A DNA stretch of 64,000 nucleotides from Galerina marginata (lineage: Eukaryota > Basidiomycota > Agaricomycetes > Agaricales > Galerinaceae), in contig JAECYW010000005.1 in assembly GCA_023014335.1 (NCBI GenBank), forward strand, positions 1,736,001 through 1,800,000, given 5' to 3'. Under the pieces are notes generated by a model that had not been told where the DNA came from, ran no database searches, and saw only the letters and a list, made by a program, of their open reading frames with translations. Shown in pieces: positions 56,578-64,000 of the stretch (the stretch's first letter is position 1; each line of letters begins with the position of its first letter). A program made the position numbers and the translations under genes.

Positions 56578-59500
56578 TTACGTGGACTTGCAACGATCAA
56601 CACTAAGTGTGGCGGGGTTACCCCACCAAGTCGGGAAAGCAACTGAGTTGCCACTTGCACCGAAAACCGCGAAGGAGAGGACGAACAGAATGACTTGGCT
56701 ACCCCCGTCCAGTGCAGCCGACATGAGGTAGTTATACTGGAATGAAAAGGATCAGCAGCTGGGAATGACAAAACTTGACTTGAAACTCACTTTCACAAAC
56801 CAACGAGGACGTCGTGTTCTTAACCACCACTGAGAAAATACGCCAATAACGAGGCATGACCACCATTGGCCATTAACCGAGTACGGCAACCTGGCAGAAT
56901 ATTTTGAGGGGGCCATTGAAATTTGAGCCGAAACTGGGCCTTACCAGCCGATGTAAAGAGTTATCACAGGCACGTTAATGTATTTCATGGCTTTAGCAAG
57001 ACGAGATTCAGGGTCCGAACGTTTCCATATGATCCAGAATGGCAAGGGAACGAAGAGCCCAATGAACCTAGCATTCAATCAGATGCGGTCACTTACCAAA
57101 GGGAACGGAAAGGTGACTGACATCGCAAAGGGAATGATCCAGTAGCCCGCAGGTTTACCAATAGAGAAAAGTTCTTTACCGAGTGCTCCCATGGCCACAG
57201 AAGCCGAATTGTACTGCTGGACAATCCAGCCACTCCACTAGCGCGATGTCAGAAAATCTGTGGATGGATCACATAAACCAAGGAATTTACGACGCGAGTA
57301 CCAATGGGGTCTTTTAGGACCTCCCTATTGTTGTTGACGATGATTTTCATCACTCCAAAGACATCAACGCCAGAAGGTAAAGTATCGCTATAATTACTCA
57401 CTGGTGAAATTGAATATCGAGCCAATAATGGATCCGGCCTGGGGGGAAGCAAGATAGTTAGTGAAGGGCAATACCGTAGCCATATGTTAAACCGATACCA
57501 TCTGTGCGGCGAATGTCATCCTTGGTGGAACTTTAGTGTACTGGCCGAGTTTCAGATCTTTGCAAGCGTGAATTTCAGACAGCCCGAATAGCTACCATAT
57601 TTCTTACCTTGAAGCATATAGAGAGTCTGGAAGGATGTGCTGTTCCCAAACAAATTGGCGTACATGACAGGGCTAACAACCCGCCACTTATTAACAACAT
57701 TTTTGTCAGATACAGGCTTACTTACATCGGCTTTCCAGGATGGAGGAAGGCTGCAATAATCTGAATAGCATATCTGACAGATATGCTGAAACCTGTGGGA
57801 GCCGTGTTAGATTCCGTTTCAATCTATTATCTATTTTACCCACCTGTTGTGGCCGTGACTTCACATAGAAATGTTCATAAGAAGCTGGTATAAGGTACGA
57901 GCGAGGGTAACGATAACTACTCACTGAACCCAAGAACAACAGCGATCAAACAACTAAGAACTAGGTGCCTTCTTGTCAGTTCTCAGCGTCGGCAATTGGT
58001 AGGATGACTCACCTGTAAAGAAGATTATACTCCAAGCCGGGATGAGAACAGTTCCATGGGGGCCAGCATAGCTACATCCAATGCCCACAGCCAGTGAAAC
58101 AAGGAACAGAAGGCCATAAGCCCACTGAGGCACCTCAGCTATTTTATACATTATGAACAAGAATCATGTCTCTCAAGATGCAACCAAGCTTACGGTATTT
58201 TTGCATTTCTGCGCGTATTGTAGGTGAGAACATAAAATGGTCTATTAGGGGGGAAGAAGTGCACCTTTGTAATGGGGATCATCCACGTCGGCATGTCCCT
58301 TCTTAAGAAATCGCATACCACCAAAAGCTAATGAGAATGGTCCAGTAATTGTAAGCTTGCATGCGTAATGGAGAAAGTATCCACAACTCTCACCGGCTTT
58401 TAACTCAGGCCAGTGCCAAATCACGATATACGTAAATGCCGATCCAAGAGATAGGTTATAAAAAAGCTGCGACAAGGCGTATGTTGTGGTATAACGAGGA
58501 AGGCCGACTACTCCCAAGGCGTCCGGGTTCAGTTTGAAATCCGGACCGATGACTGCAGATTGATTGTAGCTGTTTCCGTCCGTGCCGAAAAGAGCTGTGG
58601 ACATGAAAGCCAGGTCTCGTCCATGGAACACGTTTAGATAGTATCCACCAGTTAAGATGAGGTACCCGAGACCCATTCCAACTGTCAAAAATATTTAATA
58701 GTTGCAAGATCGTCGGAATTTTTGCCACCATACTTACTGAAGGAATTGATTTCTATGAAAGGATGTTAAAAATATATATTTCTCAGGCAATTTAAAGAAC
58801 ACGCACGGGTTTGAAGAGGCCATACCAGTGGAGTGCCTTGAGTAATCAATGTCCAAGAGGTACTGAAAGAGAAAAGACCAATGCCTTCGTTGCTTGACCC
58901 GGCTCCAAAGAGATTACGAACGAAATCATGGCGGCCATTATCAGCCAAGCAAACAATGGAAATAGCGGTCAAGAGAGGAAATGCGTATTGTGGGATCCAT
59001 TCCCAGAAAAAGATCGCGGCAAACTATGCTCGAATGTCAGACGCAACAATAACATTAGATAAAGATTCATCAGAAACGTACCACAATCCAGAAGAATTTG
59101 CGCCTTTTGGCGTTCAAGGATCCGCCGAAATGAAGACTCTGTAGCAAGTTCACCACAGAAATGTATGCAGGATAGAATGCACTTTCAAGGGCAGGCGGAT
59201 CGATGAGCGGGGTATTTAATCGGTAGCACCATCAGAACATGGACATACTAGGTGGGATATACGAGTAAAGTTCTCACTGAAAATCGGGTTAACTGTGAAC
59301 TTGGCAGCAGTGTTCTTGGACTTACGCAAGCCAGCCAGACCATAACCTAACGAGTTCGACAACTCATTAGACAAGAAAGGAATAAAGATACCCTGAACTT
59401 ACCCAACATTTGAGTGGAGAAAATAGAGAATACTGCTACTGCAGAATTGAGACGGAGGTCGTAGAACAGATCTGAACCCGAATGTTAACCTTCCACCAAT

Positions 59501-60213
59501 AGAGATTAGTCCGAGCCCGCTTACCGAGGGCGGCAATGATTTCCATAGCGGTGGCTACACTAGAAGCGGTTGAAGCCATTATGACGATCACTGTGTGCTC
59601 TCTAGAACGAGATTAATATGAATATCCTTGTGAAATTAACGGGTTGCTAACTTAATGTTAAATGGGCCAGGATTCAAGTAGCGCCAGAGTCCATGACGGG
59701 GTAGGGCTTGTTTGAATTGTATGTCAGACGTTATCTCCCATGATCGACAACGTATTCTGCCCCACCTGCCATCCCCACACCGAGAACATATGCTATTATA
59801 AGGCAGAATAGTTGCGAAACACTAGCGTTCTGGGGTTTGAATGTGTAGATTGTACCAAGAACCTGATTAAACATTGATATAAGTAATTTTAGTCAAATCA
59901 TGGCGCTGTTTCACTGACTGATGAGAATGCGCTCAGTCCAACCCCAAGTACGAGAACGCGAAATGTCATGACAGGCAAGTCAGGATCATCACGGGTTGAA
60001 ATAACCTGTCGTTTATCAGTACTGTCGTCGTATATCAATAGGCCATCTGGTTCCAACCTGAATTGCCACAGCTTCAGGCCGTTCTAGTGCTTTCTTGTCC
60101 ACAAAATCCGCCGAATATTCCTCGGAAGAATGGTTGGAGAATTTCTCGTCTTTAAGCGACTCGGCAATGACGGAGGCATCTTTGAAATCCTGCTTTTCCG
60201 TCAAGCTCGCCAT
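56578..60213 (-). CDS. OPT-family oligopeptide transporter
   Basis: This is a proton-coupled importer of short peptides or related compounds in the plasma membrane. The gene is cut into some twenty short exons over 3.6 kb. I fixed the first two (60058-60213, 59919-60005), the third starting at 59862, and the last pair. Signature text in order: DDPDLPVMTFRVLVLG, the OPT hallmark NPGPFNIKEHTVIVIMA, WEWIPQYAFPLLTAIS, GLGYLILTGGYYLNVF, QWAYGLLFLVSLAVGIG, SGWIVQQYNSASVAMGALG, VNGQWWSCLVIGVFSQWWL and YNYLMSAALDGGSQV. It ends FPTWWGNPATLSVDRCKST then stop at 56578. I found no break, so the gene looks intact. Expect 12-16 membrane helices. The N-terminus is acidic and hydrophilic. Substrate unknown. 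Confidence 0.85.
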
Positions 60214-62364
60214 CGCAGAGATTGCGAGAAAGGTCCCAAGTTAATCTTACGACCACCCATGGTCTTATGTGGTGAGTCGGACACGGTCAGCACCGGATTA
60301 TGTCCGGTGCTCAGATTAGAAACCACGAACAAAGCAAGGTCTTCCCTCGGGCCATGCCTTCTACGAGACTAAGAAGTTCCTTTTACCAGCAGAAACAGAT
60401 AAGAGATAACAAAAATGTACCATGTATTGCCTTCTTAAGCAAGACAGTGACCGCACCTACTGCGGTACATGTGATCTAGGGGAGCGTGGACAACGGAGCA
60501 CATATATAGGGAGAGGAACGTTACTGAATAGCCCACTTATCTTCGTCTTAAGCAAGTCGGCAGTGCATTACGAAGGGCAGTCTAATTTTTGCACTTGAAT
60601 CCCATGAGTTGGCCAAGTCCTGTGACCTGGTTTCTTCTGGTTGTGCGAACAGCACAAACATTTCGCCGGACGCCAGAGGGTAGAATCCACAAACAGAGTT
60701 AAATGAGGAGCGAGGGCTGAAAAATTAAGAGAGCCAAATATACTTCAAGCGAGGAATTCGGAAAGGAATAGCTTGGGATTTCCTAGATTTCCTAGAAATT
60801 GACACGAGAGTATTGTGAGATGACCGCCGAATAATGATGTCCTATGCGACGGCAATGGCATGGGACACTCTGCTGGACCTTCGGGTTCACAATATTAGAA
60901 GGAACAGAAATTCTGAGACACGCACAACAAGTATTTGACACCATACGAATGGTTAGATTGGTCGTAAGTAACAGACTGAGGGAACTCTGAGGTGGGGTGA
61001 GTGGGTGGTCCTCCGCAGACTGGCTTCAACTTCCATGAATTCTCGCACGACGTCAACTTGTCATGGAAGAGCTGAAACGGGGCTTATATACTTCAGTCAA
61101 AACACGCCGCTGGTAGTCGACACAAGGCAAGTACATCGAATTTGTGTTATATGGGGCCAGGAACAGTGAGCCGCTCGAGGAAGTATGGCTGGAGAATGGG
61201 GAGCAGCATATGGCAAATTTCCAGATTTGTTTGAAACCGACGCGTCAACAGCTGTCAACAGATTTGTGCACGTTGACGCCATGACAACCTTCACTTCAGG
61301 GACCTCCATCCCTGTAAGCTTAAGGCGTCTGCACAACTTGCGATTACCAACCAACCTGGAACACTTGTTCACTGGAAAAATGTTTTCATGTTCGTTGACA
61401 CTTTACTTGGGGAAATCTGGGTGGTACATCTCCATGGATCAAAAAATGCTCGAAGCTCTGGAGACATGGGATTATACATATCACTTAGTCTACGACATGG
61501 GTTGGGTCATCCTCATCAACATCGACGTTGATCTTCGCTAGCTCATCATTGGTCTTCTATCCGTGGTTGTTTTTGAGCTCTACGCTGGCTTTTGTGGCAT
61601 CGAACTGAAGGTCTAATCGCCCTTTCTTACTGCGTCGCTTCAAATGTAGTAATGACGGCTGAAGGCACCTCAAGAGGTTAACGAAATGACTCTGGCGATC
61701 TCCCGTTTTCACTTCACTCTTCACAGTGCTGTCACCGCTTGAAGTTGAAGTAATGGTACTCACAATGCCACTCATGAAATACTGATCGGGCTTTTCATAT
61801 TGATGATAAGTACTTGGTGTCGATCATGGACTACTTATAAATCAAAATCAGTAGATGGTGCTGTGGCCATCAACTTGTCTAATGCATATTTATGTTCAAG
61901 GTGGGAGTTATTTTTGGATCTTGCCGATCCTTGATCGGACTACCAACCACAAAATTTCTTCTTCTAGGACCGCCACAGGTGAGTGCATTGAACATATATG
62001 ACATCTGGATTGGCTTTTCCTTCCTGCTCCCCCTATCTCGCAGACTTCGGAATCAGCAATCACAAACCTGGAACTGTTCCTGCCTCATCTGAGCTTCAAC
62101 GACTGCGAATTTCACATCATTATAACTGACGGGTTTACCCTGATATGTCTTGTCCAGATCCCGTTGGACAGCCCTCTACCGATGGCTGTTTTGGAGCCAG
62201 TTTATTTTAAAATTTCTTTCGGCGGTCTTGGTCCCCATCTGAGCTGGGAATAATAATTTGTGGGTATAAAATGGACTCTAACGATTCCAAAAGCTCTCAA
62301 GACATCTTTCTTTGTCTTACGAAGTCTCTTGCTTCAGCCCTTCTTTACGATCTGCCAGTCAAAA
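60214..62364. other. Long divergent intergenic region, OPT / DUF3455 gene
   Basis: There are 2.15 kb without a recognisable gene. The longest frame (61185-61541, 118 codons, plus) has no known features and no splice context. A TATATA at about 60499-60506 may belong to the OPT promoter. The TATA box of the DUF3455 gene is listed separately. Confidence 0.4.
62265..62271 (+). promoter_or_regulatory. TATA box of the DUF3455 gene
   Basis: TATAAAA lies about 95 bp upstream of the ATG at 62365. Confidence 0.5.
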
Positions 62365-63294
62365 ATGATTGCCTTCACCACATTCATTTCCTTAGCCGTC
62401 TCTGTCCCCCTCCTCACGGTGTCGGGGTCTGCCTTAAAGCGTTCGGGATGCAGCCTTAAAGGCCACACCACCCCAAGCCTTCCAGCCCCGCTCGTAGCAC
62501 CGACGGATGCCCTTTCTTGGGTCGGTCTCGCAATCGGCACCCAAAACTACACCTGCAGTAGTGCGGGTACCTATACGTGAGTGGGGTATTAAATCTGTTT
62601 GCTTTATGCCTAGGTTGACGTCGTTCGCAATAGCAACGTTGGTGCTTTGGCGGAGCTCTTCGACGTTTCCTGCCTCGTCCAAACCTCCATTTTCCCCGCC
62701 CTACAAGATATTGCGATTGCGGCTTGGGAGGCAGCTCCGCCGACTGTGACTGCCGCGGAGGTAATCAAGTCCTTGCACGGCTTGACCACACCTGCTATTC
62801 TCGGTACGCCTCTTCCGTTAACCATCTCGTTCATTCAGTAAATATTGAGATGGATCAAAGGACAACACTACTATGTAGTCAACCCGGTTTCCGGCATCGG
62901 AATCAATCCTAAATGGGACTTCACCTCGCAAGGTTCACATGCCGGAAACAAGGAAGCCTTCGTTGTCGCTGCCAAAGTCAACGGTGCTTCTGCTCCAACT
63001 GGCAGCAAAGACATTGACTGGGTTCAGCTCGGCGCGCTGGCGGGTGCACCTGCTTTGACGGGTGAGCTCGCTAAAGAAGTATACCGAACAGACACCCGCC
63101 TTGGCCAGCCTGCTGCATCTGTGAGTAATTATTTGACTCTAGCCGACCTTGTGATCGAGCTGGCAAAATAGTGCACCCCAGGATCAGCCGAAGTGGTTAA
63201 ATACGCCGCTAAGTATTGTAGGCATATTTTTGTCCTTGATAAATCAGGCCCTGACCTACACATCCTCACAGATGGCTTCGGAGGATCTGTTTAG
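62365..63294 (+). CDS. DUF3455 secreted protein
   Basis: Five exons (62365-62576, 62634-62803, 62861-63120, 63172-63217, 63272-63294) give 236 residues. A signal peptide (FTTFISLAVSVPLLTVSGS) is followed by the family pattern: IGTQNYTCSSAGTYTNVGALAELFDVSC, then a helical middle, ILGQHYYVVNPVSGIGINPKWDF, KVNGASAPTGSKDIDWVQL and a conserved CTPGSAEVVKYAAKY. The final junction to YGFGGSV was chosen because family members end in a glycine-rich GGS-type tail. Reading through instead would give a longer, less typical end. DUF3455 proteins are secreted, common in fungi, and without known activity; database names such as malate dehydrogenase for this family are not trustworthy. Confidence 0.82.
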
Positions 63295-64000
63295 AAGTTG
63301 GTTCTGCGAGCTTACAATTCGGGAGATTCCATACAAAATCCCAAGGGTTCCCCCCTCTCTGGGAATATAGCGTTGAAATACTACCACATCGCTCCATCCT
63401 TACACGCTTTCAATTAATTCACAATCTCTGTTTGTTGAAATCAATTAAGTGTCCGACAGATGATGCATCGAGATTGCAAGCTTTTAAGCTTGACGTGGAA
63501 AATCGACAGATGCCGCTGCCGATGTCAATGGAAGACGGTGCAAAATTTCGATTCCTAATTTTAGTCCAACAGGTAATCGGTCACAAAAGTGCGGCGGCAT
63601 ATTTAGAAATCGATTAGCATAGGATCACCTTCAAGCGGAGCGGTGGTAGTATTTTTTCCATAGAGATCCTGGAATAACAGAACCTCGACCTCTTCCTAGC
63701 TCACCGTTCAGAGTTGCCAAAGAGTTGCAACCTCATCCAATGAAATCGTGGTACATAATTTTTCCTTCGCTAAGGGCGGACTCGTCCAATGCCTGTGGGA
63801 TTGGGTCTTATAAGACAACATAGGGTAAAGGGCCATAAATGCTGGACCAGACAGAAGAGGTTTTGAGAAATGTCCAACTTGTTAGCAATAATTGAGGCAC
63901 GTTTCTAGACAGCACTCCTGGCCCTGGGTGTACGGTGAATTGTTTGTCATTTCCTTTCTCTCATGCGTCAATAATTTCCTATTATTCGAGAAGGGTTGGA
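63295..64000. other. Right-edge flank
   Basis: About 700 bases after the DUF3455 gene hold only a 61-codon frame (63432-63617) of no recognisable type. Nothing else supported. Confidence 0.4.

Noticed and set aside
61185..61541. 118-codon plus-strand frame
   Set aside because: No signal peptide, domain or believable splice sites. Length is within what AT-balanced random DNA gives.

Overview
This window is nuclear DNA from a filamentous basidiomycete, almost certainly a mushroom-type fungus (Agaricomycetes). The genes carry many introns, most of about 50 to 65 nt with GT-AG ends, and are packed a few hundred bases apart on both strands. The gene content also fits: a class I hydrophobin, mushroom-type F-box proteins, an Rrm4-type RNA transporter, ergosterol synthesis and a DUF3455 secreted protein. 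I saw no tRNA, rRNA, CRISPR array, virus or intact transposase gene. All exon models were built by eye from splice signals, reading-frame continuity and remembered family features. No alignment or transcript was available.

Layout. Bases 1-4600 hold the 3' part of a SEC2-type Rab exchange factor (+) and CAB2, phosphopantothenate-cysteine ligase (-). Bases 4793-6623 are a transposon-like element with terminal inverted repeats and a 7-bp target duplication. An atypical small GTPase (A) lies at 7184-8124, followed by about 3 kb without genes that contains a 0.6-kb tandem duplication. A long, low-complexity protein of unknown role (11214-15022, +) is followed by RAD52 (16000-18224, -). Bases 18225-20697 look gene-poor and may hold a decayed gene. 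Then come an F-box-like protein (+), a homeodomain-like protein (-), ERG6 (-), an ACS-type MFS transporter (+), the checkpoint protein MAD3 (+), a newly modelled small secreted protein (+), an Rrm4-like RNA-binding protein (+), the actin regulator AIP1 (+) and YRA1/ALYREF (-).

The last third holds a second F-box protein (+), a seven-helix membrane protein (-), a second atypical GTPase (B, +), a mitochondrial ribosomal L25-type protein (-), a TENA/THI-4 protein (+), a glycine-rich CsbD-like protein (+), the hydrophobin (-), an OPT oligopeptide transporter (-) and the DUF3455 protein (+).

Most genes are core eukaryotic housekeeping functions that do not form one pathway. The accessory-looking parts are the two degenerate GTPases, the small secreted protein, the hydrophobin and DUF3455 genes, the transposon-like element and the duplicated non-coding block. 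I found no convincing new multi-gene system. The most interesting leads are the two GTPases, which share unusual losses and tiny exons, and the unannotated secreted protein.
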